A stretch of DNA of 64,000 nucleotides from assembly GCF_024166365.1 (NCBI RefSeq), contig NC_064822.1:108372823-108436822 (forward strand). Direction: 5' to 3'. This stretch comes from Elephas maximus indicus. Its lineage: Eukaryota > Chordata > Mammalia > Proboscidea > Elephantidae. The position numbers and the translations under genes are program-made. The notes under the pieces are model-generated. The model searched no databases, was not told where the DNA came from, and saw only the letters and a list, made by a program, of their open reading frames with translations. This document shows, piece after piece, positions 20,691 through 32,460 of the stretch. The stretch's first letter is position 1; every line of letters begins with the position of its first letter.

Positions 20691-21752
20691 TGCATCTGTC
20701 TGTTCTCCAGCCAGGATTGACACCCCCCCCCCCCGGAAGGGGGATTGAGGGATCCAAGGGAAGGAAGAGACATGCTCAGACCAGACTGAGCAACCAGAGG
20801 GAATGCTGAGCTGCAGCAGTTGGCAAAGCCTCCCAGAGGAAGGGAGTGTGAAGGGGGTCCAGGAAGGAAGGGGGAGAGGTTGTTGAGTGGAGGAAAGAAG
20901 GAACGAGGAAGGAGATTGGTACTTGCCGACACCTGGCTGGGGAGGGCAGGAGGATGGTTACAGGCTGTATGGAAGAGAGTGAGGAGCAGAGATAGTGGAA
21001 ACTGAGGCCTGGTGGCTGAGCCCTGCCACGTACCTACCCCCTTTGCCATCACAGCTTCAAGAAGGCCTGGGCCATCTGCCTCAGAGGCCCCTGCTGGTCC
21101 AGGACTCTCAGACCCCAAGAAGCCCTGGTGCCAGTCAGCTTCCTGGGCAACTGAGCTCCTCAAAACTCTGGAATGTACCAGGGTTTCATTCCTCCAGCTG
21201 CCTCATCCTCAGCAATAGGGAGGAGCCCTCAAGCAGCTGGGCCTCTGGGGGAGAGAAATTTGGTGGGGCCCCAGAGTAACCAGCCAGGGTGATCAGAGAA
21301 GAGGGGTGCCAGGCTGAAGAGTCAGGAGAGAGGAGATGGGCAGGGGCAAGGGTGGGAGGTAGGAGAGGCAACGGGGCAGGGTAAATGGAGGAAGGAGAAT
21401 GTGGGGGTAGGAAACTGGGATTGATGGTGCCATGGTGGGGGAGTACTTGGTGAGGCCAGGCTGGGCAGAATATTTGAGGAGAGGGCAGAACAAACCTCAC
21501 CTGGGAACCAGCTTCCGGCCAGGGGAACCAGTGTCAAAAAACACAAGGGGAAACTGTGTCAGTTTCATGTGGTTCCCTCTCTCTGGGACTCTAATGGGAG
21601 AAGAAGTGACAAGTGTCACCCACAGTCCCCTGGGCCACATAAAGGCCTTTTGCAAGAAGGAGGCATAGAAACTACACCAAACTCCCCTTTAAAAGTTCTT
21701 TGGAAAGCCTGGCCCACCACCAAGGCAATGAGCTGGTGACACAGCAGGGGAA
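20691..21752. other. Unique sequence, purine-rich
   Basis: A poly-C tract of about 13 residues is near 20723-20735, followed by long GA-rich sequence. No coding exon or repeat recognised; the 200-residue minus-strand open frame here has no homology I recognise. Confidence 0.35.
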
Positions 21753-21761
21753 ACTGAAGTT

Positions 21762-21977
21762 AAACAAAAAAAAAAAAGTGGGGTAAAGTCAACTCCAACT
21801 AATGGCGACCCCATGTACGTCAGAGTAGAAACATGCTCCTTAGGGTTTTCAATGGCTCTTTTCTCTGAAGGAGATCACCAGACCTTTCTTCCAAGGCACC
21901 ACTGGGTGGACTTGAACCTCCAACCTTTCAGTTAGCAGCCAAGCCCATGAACCGTTTGCACCACCCAGGGACTCTGG
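21762..21977 (-). repeat. AfroSINE-type SINE (type C), antisense
   Basis: A-rich start, TAAAGTCAACTCCAAC, AAGGAGATCACCAGACC, GGGTGGACTTGAACCTCC and CACCACCCAGGGACTC. A perfect 9-base duplication ACTGAAGTT is at 21753-21761 and 21978-21986. Confidence 0.94.
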
Positions 21978-21986
21978 ACTGAAGTT

Positions 21987-24673
21987 CAACCTCTAAAAAT
22001 ATTTGCAAAAGGACATAGTAAATAAGCAGTGGGACGGGGTCAAGGAGGCCCAGGTCAGGGAGAGAAAGAGGAATCATCCAGGTGACTTCTTCAGGGTCCT
22101 CTCATCACACTTGACCCCCAAAAGTCTTTTGTGCCAAACCATGGAACAGAGCTCCCATTCTCAGTGACCTTTCAGGATGACCCTGCTCTTCAGGGAATGG
22201 GGATTCTTGCACGTTATTTTCAAACTCACTTAACACCTGGTGATTTGTGGGGGAAAGGGCGGACTGTGGGCAACATTAGTGCAATCCCACAGCAGCCATC
22301 TGTACCTGCCTGTGGGTTATTGCGACAATTAAGTGAGGTTATCTAAGCATTTAGCTCATGTCTGGCCCACAGTCAGTTACTCTGGGGGAGAGGGTGTCAA
22401 AGATGGGACCCTAACACCCAAAGATGGGGGAGAAAAGTGGCAGGCAAGCTCTCTCCCCACCCCAGGGTGACCAAGAGGGTGCCTGAGCGCAAACTCCCTC
22501 TGGCAAGGATCAGGGCGGTCTAGCAAGGCTTATTCGCATGTCATTTGCTTGCAGTGTGTCTGGCCAGCATTTGTCACTCCTGTCACTTCGGGGCCTCTGG
22601 GCCCCAAGCTGTCTCTGTCCCTTCCACATGGCCATCCTAGACTCCTGAGGGATGGAGGACCCAGAGGGAGCAAAGGGTCTGAGACCCACTCCAAGCCTGA
22701 GGGCCTGTAACCGGGCTGCCCGCAGGAAGTCTTGGCTTAGGCCGCCCCCTACAGGGCAATCACGGAATGAAGGGAGGAGAAGAACAAGCCCTGCTGGCGT
22801 CTTCACCCGCTCACGTGGGACAGGAGAGGCCGAGCACCAGTGCCTCCAATATGCCCTACTGCTCCCTGGCACCAAGGAATCTAGGGTTTTCCCACACCAG
22901 ACCCTGACAGAATCCAGAAACTCACATTTTGCCCCCAGTAAGCCAGAACCAAGGGGATCAACATGGGTGTACCAAGCACCAAAGTAGGGGTATTTGGGCT
23001 TTCTGAGCAGTAAGCAACACCCCTCCAGATACCAAAGAATCTGCACCAGGGCCCAACGGGGTGCACAGCCCTTTCCTTCAGCTGAACAGAAAAAATTGTG
23101 GTTTTGCTTTGAGAATAATTTAGAAACAGAGAGGTTTTGTGAATAAGTGGGGAGAACCTCACATAACCATTACCGAAGATGGACCCAGCAAGAACTCTCC
23201 AGCTAGGGCCCCACCCTGTAGGGGATGAAACCAGTGAGAACGAGCTGCAGCTGTTGGGATCAAGGTCAGAACACAGGAGGACTTCCCCACAAGAGTGGGA
23301 CTATTCACGGCCCCCTTGGGTACTCCTAGTTCCCTTCCCACCCAGAGGCAGCTCTACCAGTCCCGCCCAGCAGGGAGGGAAACAGCAGGAGAAGTGCAGA
23401 GACTGCAACATCTGACTGAGGAAAAATGTCAAAAATGCTCTGAGCCTGCAGTTTGCTTGTTGACGTGCACAGATGCTCCCAGCCCAGGCTTTCGCCCGCT
23501 GGGCTCCCTCTGCCTGCCGCCCCTGCCTTGGCTCGGGGTGTGAATGGGGGCAGGGGGGAGGGCAGGGCAAAAGGGTGTGTGTGTGAACAAGTGAAGTCAT
23601 TCTTTCTGGGTGGCTCCTTTTAATTACCACCCTGAAAAACTCTCCCAGCCAGCAAAATTGCATCTTGCCAACTGGGAGCCCTACCTTTCTGGCTCATCCA
23701 GGCCCTGGGGGTAAAGGGGGATCAGAATGTGAGAGGAAGAAAGGAAGAGAGTCTGCTGATGGCCTGAGCATTTGAGAAGGCCTCCCAGTGCTCTGAGGGC
23801 CCATTGGCAGGACATGGTCACACTAGTCTCTTAGGGCCTGTTGGCCTCTGGGAGCCTGTACTGGGCCATTTGGAACAGAGGACTGGAAGCTGGCAAAGCA
23901 CTGGTGGGATCATTCCCTTGCCCTAAGATCCCCCGGAGAGATCAGCCCCAGTGTCTCCAGCCCCGGGGGTTACACTCCAGCACATTATGTCAAGGTCCAG
24001 GCCTGGGCAAGGCACTTGGGCCTCCCTCTGGCCATTGTAGTAATAATCAACACTCTAAGTAGAGTCACCCGGTTCTTCATGGCCATCCCCCCAAGATCCA
24101 GTCCCCAGGGCTGGAAGCACCAAATTTTCTCCAAGAAGCGTAAGCCTCATCCACTTCCATCAAGACCCCTAGCCCTCCAGTCCAGACACCATACCCTTAG
24201 CTAGTCCATGTCCCCCCCCCACAAAATTCTCCTCCAGGTACATTGCCTGATAAGCCTCCCAGTATCTGTGAGACCCTTCAGGCCTGCTGCATTCAGGCTG
24301 CGTCCTCTGCGTAAAACCTGCATGTGCCTCGCTGTTCCCTGGATCTGATGCCCTCCTCCAGCCTCGGGCTGGGAGTTCCAGAAACAGGCATCCGAGTTCC
24401 CTCCTTCCTCTGGTCTCTAACCCCAGCCCCTAGGACCAGACTGTACGCAGGAGCGGTGCCCACCTGCTCACTGTGAACATGGACAGTGGGTGGGGATGGA
24501 AACACTGAGACTCAGGCCCTTTCTGGATGGGGAGGCAGAAGCCCCAGGTTCTACCCCACTGCCACCTCTATGGAATCACTGTGTGGCCTCAGACATGGGG
24601 CTTTCCAGCTTGGCTCTTTTGACTCAGGGACTTTGGAGGTCTCTTCCAATTCTGACAGTCTGTGGTACTAGGA
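21987..24673. other. Long, mostly unique intergenic stretch
   Basis: No coding exon recognised. Weak MIR-like remnants occur at about 22290-22375 (sense) and 24530-24670. A CTCF-like core (minus strand, CTGTAGGGGGCGGC) lies near 22740-22755. Confidence 0.4.
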
Positions 24674-24867
24674 AGGAACCCTGATGATGCAGTGGTTGAG
24701 AGGCTGGCTGCTAACTGGAAGGTCAGCAGTTGGAACCCACCAGCCGCACGGAAGGAGAAAGATGTGGCAGTTTGCTTCCATAAAAATTACAGACTTGGAA
24801 ACCCCATGGGGCTACTCTGTCCTATAAGGTCGCTATGAGTTGGAATCAGCTTGATGGCATCAGGTAC
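24674..24867 (+). repeat. AfroSINE-type SINE (type B)
   Basis: Head GATGATGCAGTGGTTGAG, CAGCAGTTGGAACCCACC, GAAGGAGAAAGATGTGGC, AAAATTACAGACTTGG, tail CGCTATGAGTTGGAATC. Confidence 0.92.
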
Positions 24868-25654
24868 AGTATTAGGAGTATCCAGCGTCCTAGCGTGTTG
24901 ATAGGGCAAGGGGGACAGTAGGGAAATGGGACAGCACTAAGTGGAAGACCAGGCTGGCGTGGCCAAGATTTAACAGGAAAGATTCTCACTCCCAGGGCTG
25001 GGGCTGGGGTTCCCTCTAGCTTTCCTGGGCTCTCAGGAATCATTTTCAAAGCTCCACATCCCCAGCTCTGGAGAAAGCTGAGGGTCCAGCAAGAAGTGGA
25101 GATGGGGAGCATAAGGCAAAGGGGGGAAAACTGTGCAGAGGGTCTGAGCCCTGCAGGGTATCCCCTGCTGCCAGTGGTCCCTTTCTGGCTGCTCCCACAG
25201 CCAAGCAACCAAATCCCCAGCATGCCTACCCTCTCAAACCCACCAGCCCAGAAAAGTGGTGGGGGCAGGGTGGCTCTGCCAACCCACAAGTCCTTCCCCA
25301 GAAAGCCAGGCCGTCATGTCCCACCAACTACATGTGGCACAAACCCTTGAGGGACCCGACCCTGGGAATCAGGCTTTTGAAAGAGGGTGGGGCCTCATTT
25401 CAGGTGACAATGGAGAAAGGATGAGGTGACTGTTCTTGGGGGACAGAGGGGGCCAGTTGGAAGAATTTGCACGTCCTTTCCCTGGGGCTGAGTGGGAGCC
25501 AGGGCAGAACCGGCACCGCCCAACGCGGAGGCCTCTACCCCCCGCCCAGCTGGCTGCCTCTTCCCGTCACACCCTGGACAGTAAAACTGGATTTTATGGT
25601 TGTTGTGGGGGTTGTTGCTGTTTTGCTTGTGGGGGGGGCTCTTTGTGCCTATGT
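24868..25654. other. Unique sequence
   Basis: No gene or repeat recognised; G-rich runs occur at about 25600-25640. Confidence 0.35.
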
Positions 25655-26466
25655 ATCTGTGTGCAAATACACCTATGTCAATGTATGCCTGGTCCTTGTA
25701 TATGTATTTACGTCTGAGGTTTGGTATGTGTCTGTGTGCATCTGTGTGTCTATAAGCATGCTTGTGTGGCTACATCATGTAGGCCTGGGAGAGAATCGAG
25801 CTGTCATTTGTTATCTCAATGGATGAGGCCCACCTACCAGGCATTGTCTATTTTAATCTTCACACAACCCTGTGAGGAAGGCACTGTAGCTCAGCCCACT
25901 TTGCAGTGGGAAACCAACTCCAAGAGATGTGAGAAGTGACGAAGTCAATAGCTAGTAAGGGACAGAGCCGAGATGCAACCCCAGGTCTCTTTGACTCCAA
26001 ACCCTTAAACTATGCAAGATCTTGACTCTGCTTCTGAAAGTGTGTGTCTCCATGTGTCTGTGTATGACCTGAGCATAAATCCACGTGTCTGTGTATATCT
26101 GCTTGTCGTCATTGTTTATAGTTGCCCACGTGGGTCTGTGTGTATCTGTGTGTATGTCTGTATGTATATGGTCTGAGCATAACGTCTGCATGTCTGTTGG
26201 TGCGTCTGTGTGTATTCACTGTATATACCTGCTATATGGTCTGTGAATATCTGTGTGTGTGCGTGTGCGTGTGTGTGTGTGTATGAAAGAGAGAGATCTG
26301 GGCATAAAGTCTGTGCGTATCTGCGTATTTTCACTGAATATACCTACTCATACGATCTGTGTATATATCTGTGTGTGTGCGTGTGCGTGTGCGTGTGTGT
26401 GAGATCTGGATATAATGTCTGTGTGTCTGTCTGTATCTCTGTATATTCACTATATATACCTGTGCT
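25655..26466. repeat. GT-rich degenerate minisatellite with embedded MIR
   Basis: Imperfect TGTGTGTATCTGTG-type units on both sides of an antisense MIR at about 25835-26010 (GTGAGGAAGGCACTG, GATGTGAGAAGTGACG, GTCAATAGCTAGTAAGG). Units include TATATACCTGC- and GTGTGCGTGTGCG-like variants. Confidence 0.75.
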
Positions 26467-26630
26467 CTGTGTGGCATAGTGGTTAAGTGCTACAGCTGCT
26501 AACCAAGAGGCCAGCAGTTCCAATCCGTTGGGCGCTCCTTGGAAACTCTATCAGGCAGTTGTATTCTGTCCTATAGCGTTGCTATGAGTCGGAATCGACT
26601 AGATGGCGGTGGATTTTTGGGTTTGGTTCT
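26467..26630 (+). repeat. AfroSINE-type SINE (type A)
   Basis: Head GTGTGGCATAGTGGTTAAG, CAGCAGTTCCAATCCG, GCGCTCCTTGGAAACTC, tail CTATGAGTCGGAATCGAC. It interrupts the GT minisatellite, whose TATATCTGTGTG pattern resumes at 26631. Confidence 0.93.
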
Positions 26631-27045
26631 ATGTATATCTGTGTGTTCGTCAGGTCCCGGGCCCAGACCTTGCTCAGCAGCTGGGATCACCAGCGTCTTA
26701 GGAACAATGACCCTCTTAGTGACTATATTTTGAGAGGGAAAAAAAAAAGCAGCATGTGGTGTAGCTGACTCTAGGACAGAGAACTTTTGCCATCAATCAG
26801 TTATAGGAAATGCCAGTGTGAGGCCCACATTGTCCCTTAGCCTTGGAAACAGTCAGTCTGTCCCCTTCAAACAGGGGCTCAGTACCCCACAGAGGATAGC
26901 AAGAAGGAACCAGAGTGGAGACTATGCCTCCGGTCATGGCAGGGCAACCCCCTACCCCTGCCTGGCCCATGGGAGGGGGTCCGTGAAGCAGGAGGGGCGC
27001 CTTGGAGAGGAACTGAGAATTGGTTGGGTTTCCCAAGAGCCCTAT
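26631..27045. other. Unique sequence
   Basis: No gene or repeat recognised. Confidence 0.35.
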
Positions 27046-27480
27046 GTTTTCCTACAGCCTCCCTCCAGAGGCAAACACGTTGGGCTCTTCCTGGGTGCGG
27101 GGTCAAGGATCTCTGAGAGCTACCTGGGGGACCCAGGACCTGGGAAACCCGCAGCGGCCTGCGGCGGGGGCAGGGCCACAGCGGTAGGTCAGGTGGCAGT
27201 CTGTGATTGGCTGAGCCCAGCGCTCCCACGGCAGGCCCAGGGCGGCTCCCACTGTGGCTTAGGTGACTCATCCCTCCTCCCCACCCTGCAGCTGGCCCTG
27301 GCCCAGCCTCTTCCCACCCAGGTCCCGCCCGCTAAACCCAGACTGCCTGACTCAGCAGGGGCTGCCGGGCCTGCCTGCGCCCGGTTTGCGTACTCCCCAG
27401 GGGCTCCTGCGGCGGGGGCAAGGCGGCAGGGGGTGGAGAAAGTGTGTCGTGGCGGGGGGGGGGGGCTGTCCCTCTTCAGA
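27046..27480. promoter_or_regulatory. GC-rich candidate enhancer or promoter with AP-1 and MARE sites
   Basis: A repeat-free GC-rich stretch. It holds an AP-1 consensus TGACTCA at 27264-27270, a TGACTCAGCA (AP-1/Maf recognition half) at 27348-27357, an inverted CCAAT (ATTGG) at 27206-27210 and several G-runs, ending in a run of about 13 G near 27451-27463. AP-1 sites are typical of epithelial keratin enhancers, but function is inferred. Confidence 0.45.
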
Positions 27481-27984
27481 AGAGGGGAACCTGGTGTCTG
27501 TTCTTCTGGGGGATTGTTTGTCTGTTATTTAGGGGGTGGTGGGAGGATTCTGTCCCTCTCACATAGGAGGCTGTATGCCTGTCCTTCTAGGGCTGTTTCT
27601 GTGCCTCCCTCTCCGGAATCTTTGTGGGATCAGCTGATGGACTAAGGTCTTTTGGAGTTTTAAGTGTTGGTCCCTCAGGGACACACTCCATGACCCCTCA
27701 ATTCAAGATTATGTCAGAGCACCCCCTCCCAGCTGCTAACAGGACTCTAGCCTTTGTGTCTCTATCTGGGATGGTCCTGTCGGGAGCACTTCGGAGATTT
27801 CTCCAGCTCTGGCTCTGCTAGAGGGTACACGTCCCTATCCCCTCCACACTGCTAGGTCCCTGAAGTTCAGAGGTCAGGTGCTAACCTGCAGGTCAGGCTC
27901 AGGGCATCCCCTTCTGACCTCTGGGGCCCTTCCCTGCTAGATCTCAAAGTGGTTTAAAAAGGCAAGAGGACCCATGTTTGTCCA
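27481..27984. other. Unique sequence
   Basis: No gene or repeat recognised; a few GT and CT-rich words only. Confidence 0.35.
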
Positions 27985-28195
27985 GAGCCAAAGCCCTATG
28001 CTAGGAGCTTTGTGTGCATCTTATCTATGGCTTCTCATAGCAACTGCAAAAATAAACACAATTCCCATTTGACAAAGGAGAAACTGAGGCACAGAGTATG
28101 ATCTGACCCAGTTCACACAGGTGCAGTATGTGAGAGAGCCTAGATTTGAGCCCAGGTCTGTCGGACTCTAAAATGTATGCTCTTTCCATAGGCCC
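27985..28195 (-). repeat. MIR SINE, antisense
   Basis: Reverse-complement MIR: GCCCTATGCTAGGAGC, TTCCCATTTGACAAAGGAG, AAACTGAGGCACAGAG, GATTTGAGCCCAGGTCTG. Confidence 0.85.
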
Positions 28196-28480
28196 TGGCT
28201 GCCCCTGAATCCCTTCACCTGTGGTGGCCTCCACCTGGCCCACTATACCAAAGCATAGTCAGGGGAAAGCCCACCAACTCCACAGGGAGGTCCAGTTCTC
28301 AGCTTCAAACAAGGTTTCCCACCCCAAGGGAGGCTCCCTGATGGCTCTGAGAAAGAGTGAGTGGGGAACAGGGAGGGAAGTAGAGAAAACCCAGTGTCAG
28401 CACTTGTGGGGTTCAGAGGAAGCAACCCCAGATCCCCAGCAGGGAGAGAACAGAGGAGGGACATGTCAGCTTGACCCACA
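28196..28480. other. Unique sequence
   Basis: No gene or repeat recognised. Confidence 0.3.
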
Positions 28481-29250
28481 CACACTTCCTAGCACATACA
28501 CACACCCCCTGTGGTCTGTGGGGTCATCGTATGTAGACTCAGACACAGACACAGGAGTGTGTCACACACAGGCATGGCTGCACACACGGTTTACAGAATT
28601 GTTACCAACACAACTGCATTTTTAAAGGAATCATTGGAGTTGTTACACACAGACTCACCATGGTTTGTGGGTCATTACACACACACACGCACACACTGTC
28701 AGGGCCACCAAGAAAGGGATGATGGTGGGAGTGGGAAGAACATCTGCATTTGTTGCAGGAAGAAATTGTTGCAGGGGCCTGGTCAAGCCCACTCAGGCCC
28801 CAACTCAGAAAACCTAGGCTTCCTCCTCCCTACACACACTCACCCTGAACAGGCCATTGCCAACTATCGCCCTCTGCTCCCTGGGCCTAAGACCTGAACT
28901 ATACACACACACACACACACACACACCTTTGAGGAAGCATGCACAGGCACTACTCACATACAGGTCTTCCACAACCATGACACACAAACCCCACAAAGGA
29001 CTTTCAGACAAGTGTGCACAAACACAGTCACCTGAGCACACAAGCCTTCCACACACATACTCCATGCAGGATTCTCACATAAACACATGCACGTGCCAGT
29101 CACACAACACACACAAAGCCACCGTGTCTCCCCCCGCTAGTCACATGCCCCTAACACTGACCCCTGGGTCCATGTATACAACACAGACAGGAATACCTAT
29201 GTATACACAAATCAAATGCAGCGCGATCACAGTAGTTAAGTATGCACAGA
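28481..29250. repeat. CA-rich degenerate tandem region
   Basis: Scattered CACACA words separated by unique bases, with a pure (AC)n run at about 28912-28926. CA-rich words recur at about 29760-30060. Confidence 0.7.
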
Positions 29251-30720
29251 CCACAGGCCTGATACTCCTTCCCCACCACTATGGGAATCCCTGCAGCACA
29301 GACCACTGCCCCTCAACCTTCCATCTTTGCAAAACAAAGGCCCAGGCTTGCCCCATCAGCCCCATCCCCTCCCTGCTCCAGGCAGGCCCAGCCCTGCCTG
29401 CCCAAGCCTGCTTGGGTGGGGCCCTGCCTGCTCCCAGAGCCAGCTGCCAGATCAGCACAGGGCAGGGTGCCTGGTGCAGGCTGCCACTTGGGCAGGTCAC
29501 TGGCACCACCCCCTCCTCCTGGGCCTGCCACCTCAGCATCTGAGCCCCGACATGGTACCTGCCTAGCAGAGAGAAGGGCTGGGCACCTGATCCCCAGGGC
29601 TGGGAACCAAGAGGAAGGCCCAGATGGCCAGACCCTAGAGTGGGGAGCGGCCCAGCTTAGAGCCTCCCACCACAACCCCCGGTCCCTTCTCCTTCTTCAA
29701 ATGGACCCCTCCTTGCCCACACTGGGCCCATGGTAACAGGTAACCTCTTGGTTGCAGCAAGCAAACACAAGCAGAGCTACAACGCTATCACACACACAGC
29801 AATCCTCCACTCTGCCCCCTAACACACAAATGTCTGTCCGTACACACAGGCTTCCAAACACACCGCCTTAGGGACAGATACACAGCCAGTGCTCCTTCTC
29901 ACACCCTCAACACGCAGCCCTGCACCCGCAACCACTTGTCATACGCTCCAGCACGTCACCCATGATGTCCCAGCACTGCCCCAGCGTCATGCAAACCCCC
30001 ACCACACAGTGTTTCATGCAGTCTCCATAAAACATACACAGTTGGAAACAGCACCCCTGTGCTTGACCAGTCACGCAGAGCGCACAGCACCACGAGCCAT
30101 TTTACAATTGTCCCAAACAGTCATGTCAGCTCTGCCCTGGCTCTAGGGGACAGGTCTCCGCACCCCCTTTGTGTTTACAGTTCCAGGATATTGGGGTGGG
30201 CTTCATTTGATCCCCAATCTCTCCCTATCCTGGAGTTACAGTAAGCCTGGCTGGGGCAGGAGGCTAAGGGTCTCCCCAGAAACCATGCCCTCTCACAGAC
30301 TAGCCCTCCCAGAAATTGGTCAAGGGCTGGTTTACACACAGAACTGCAGGACCGGTAGTGCCTGAGGTGAACTCAGGAAGGGGAGTCAGCCCTGGGGCCT
30401 GCTGCCCAAGGAGAGGAGGGGTAATGCAACAGCCTGGAAGACCCAGGTACTGGAGGGGAGAAGGAACAATGGCAAAATGGTAGAAGTAGGCACTGGGCAC
30501 AGAACCTGGGTTCAAAAAGCACCGAATCTCCTAGAGAAGCACTCAGGAGGCCCCAGCCCTCGGAGGGGAGGCTGTGGGCCCCAGACTCTCCTCCCAGGGC
30601 CCCTCCCTCCATCCCAGGGCTCAGGAGTCAGGCAACAGGCATTGACCAAGCTCCCCTTGTGGGCTTCCAAGTGCTGGCCATGTTCTGCTTCTGGACCTGG
30701 ATGCTGGCAGCAGGAATGTG
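29251..30720. other. Unique GC-rich and CA-speckled sequence
   Basis: No coding exon recognised. Overlapping open frames on both strands at 29279-29736 reflect GC-rich composition rather than a gene. Confidence 0.4.
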
Positions 30721-30830
30721 TTCAGTTTGTGCAAATTCATCGAGCTGTGTACTTATGACATAAGTACTTCTCTGTGTGTATGTTATTCTTCAATGAAAAT
30801 ACTTTTTAAAAATAAATAAACCCACACAAC
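30721..30830 (+). repeat. Old L1 3' terminal remnant
   Basis: TTCATCGAGCTGTGTACTT, ATTCTTCAATGAAAATAC and an A-rich end match the sense 3' terminus of old mammalian L1 subfamilies. Confidence 0.65.
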
Positions 30831-31445
30831 TACGGGTATCTACTTGCCAGGAGCGAAATAGTGAGAAGATCAGAGAAGAAACAAGTCTACACAAGCTACA
30901 ACCTCATCTAACCTGAGACCAGAAGAACTAGATGGTGCCCGGCTACCACCATTGACCATTCTGACCTGGGGCATAATAATTTGTCCCGGATAGAACTGGA
31001 GAACAACATGGAGCAGAATTCAAATTCTTGTTTAAAAAAAAAAAAAGGCAGACAAACTGGAACAGTAGAGAACAAAGGACTCCCTGAGACAATCGTCCTG
31101 AGGCACTCTTTAAATCTAGAACCCAGCCTATCTCCTTTTAGTGAACTAGCAGAGTGGCACACAAAATAAAGGATATTACCTGTAAGATCAGTGCCCTACT
31201 TAAAAACCATCAGTATGAGACCAAAAGGTCAACAATCACTCAAAAACAAAGATGAGAAGATAAGAGGGCAGGGAAACTAGAGTACTGGAAGTGGAACAAA
31301 CAGAGCACAATTAAAGAGAATGTTGACACATTGTGATAAATGTAACTAATGTCACTGAATAATTTGTGTGGAAATTGTCAAATGGAAACATAATTTGCTG
31401 TATAAACTTTCACTAAAAACTCAATGAAATATTATTTTTAAATAA
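30831..31445 (+). mobile_element. L1 3'UTR, 5'-truncated
   Basis: Contains AGATGGTGCCCGGCTACCAC, the module also found at 39966 and, slightly changed, at 55061. It then runs through an internal A-run (31035-31046) to the terminal ATAAACTTTCACTAAAAAC and TAAATAAATAAA tail. There is no ORF2 part. Confidence 0.75.
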
Positions 31446-31608
31446 ATAAATAAAACCCTTCTTATGGATGGAGCTCCGCGTCTTTCGGGGTTGCTATGAG
31501 CATGGCTGTCTGTGCCTGTTAGTGCCTGTCTGTGCCTGCGAACACACAACCTCCCACAGGAGTCATTCCTCGCCTCCAGTGCCTGAGCCCCCCCCCACCA
31601 TGTACGCT
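31446..31608. other. Unique sequence
   Basis: Nothing recognised apart from a poly-C tract near 31589-31597. Confidence 0.3.
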
Positions 31609-31742
31609 AACCACACGCACATGCACACATACGCATGCATGTGTACACACACAGGAATGTGCACACACGGGCACATGCACACACAGGGATGTGTACACAT
31701 AGGGATGTGCACACACAGGCACACGCATGCACGCACACACAC
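31609..31742. repeat. CACACG/TGTACACA minisatellite
   Basis: About 130 bases of alternating purine-pyrimidine units such as GGGATGTGTACACATA and GGCACACGCATGC. This composition can favour left-handed DNA. Confidence 0.85.
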
Positions 31743-31799
31743 CCTCCTATCTTTCTTCTGTGACAGCAATCCTGCAGCTGCAGTGAGGAGAAGGAATGT

Positions 31800-32049
31800 A
31801 GTCAGCCTTTGTTTCATTTAAACACCAGATGTTTGCCATCACCGGCTCTGTGCCTGGCACCAAGGACACATCCATTGACAGACGCATCCCAGACAGACTC
31901 GGCCTCTCCAAGCTCACTGTCTGTTCAGGGAGGCTGCAACGCAGTGAAAAGGGCCTTGGTGGTGGAAGGCAGGGGAGTGAGGTTGCCCATCCTTGGGGGG
32001 TCAGGGGAGGACTTAGAGATGAGGTAATACCCTGAGTAAGTTCCAAAAC
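31800..32049. repeat. Ancient repeat (L2/MIR-age), left part
   Basis: CTCTGTGCCTGGCACCAAGG and CAAGCTCACTGTCTGTTC resemble a common mammalian-wide element; continues at 32251 beyond a SINE. Confidence 0.45.
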
Positions 32050-32250
32050 CTAAAAGCAAACCTGTTGCCGTCAAGTCAATTCCCACTCATGGAGACCACT
32101 TGTGTTAGAGTAGAACTGTTCGATAGGGGGTTTTTTTGGCTATAATCTTTAACAGAAGCAGATCACCAGGCCTTTCTTCCATGGTGCACTGATGGGGTTA
32201 GACCCACCAACCTTTAGGTTAATAGTCAAGCACAAACTGCACCACCCAAA
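32050..32250 (-). repeat. AfroSINE-type SINE, antisense, diverged
   Basis: Tail GTTGCCGTCAAGTCAATTCC, middle AACAGAAGCAGATCACCAGG, diverged head. It sits within the older repeat. Confidence 0.88.
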
Positions 32251-32460
32251 GTTAAGAAGGCTAAATGTTCATCACATGGACAAGAAATGGGAAGTGCATT
32301 CCAGCAGGAGAGCAGCAAACACAAAGGCTAAGTGTTGTGAAGGTCGTGTGTTCCTCAGCTGCCTGAGTGGAGGGCAGTGGGGAAGGGCTCTGAGTGCCAA
32401 GCTCAGAGGCTTGGGTCTCTCCAGGGAAGGGATTTGGACAGGGGTGTGACATGATCAGAC
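32251..32460. repeat. Ancient repeat, right part
   Basis: GTGCATTCCAGCAGGAGAGC, AACACAAAGGCTAAG and TGTGACATGATCAGACC match the other arm of the element in 31800-32049 and the copy at 42895-43450. Confidence 0.45.

Noticed and set aside
20561-21163. 200-residue minus-strand open frame
   Set aside because: It starts within purine-rich unique sequence and runs into a SINE and a MIR; no homology.
22510-23046. 178-residue minus-strand open frame
   Set aside because: No homology I recognise, and the opposite strand is open too, so it is probably chance.
25655-26466. CRISPR-like or gene-like repeat array
   Set aside because: Units are imperfect GT words, with no constant repeat and spacer structure; this is a vertebrate genome.
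26818-27645. 275-residue open frame on the plus strand
   Set aside because: It lies in GC-rich sequence where stops are rare, overlaps another long open frame on the opposite strand, and has no recognisable domain or splice structure.
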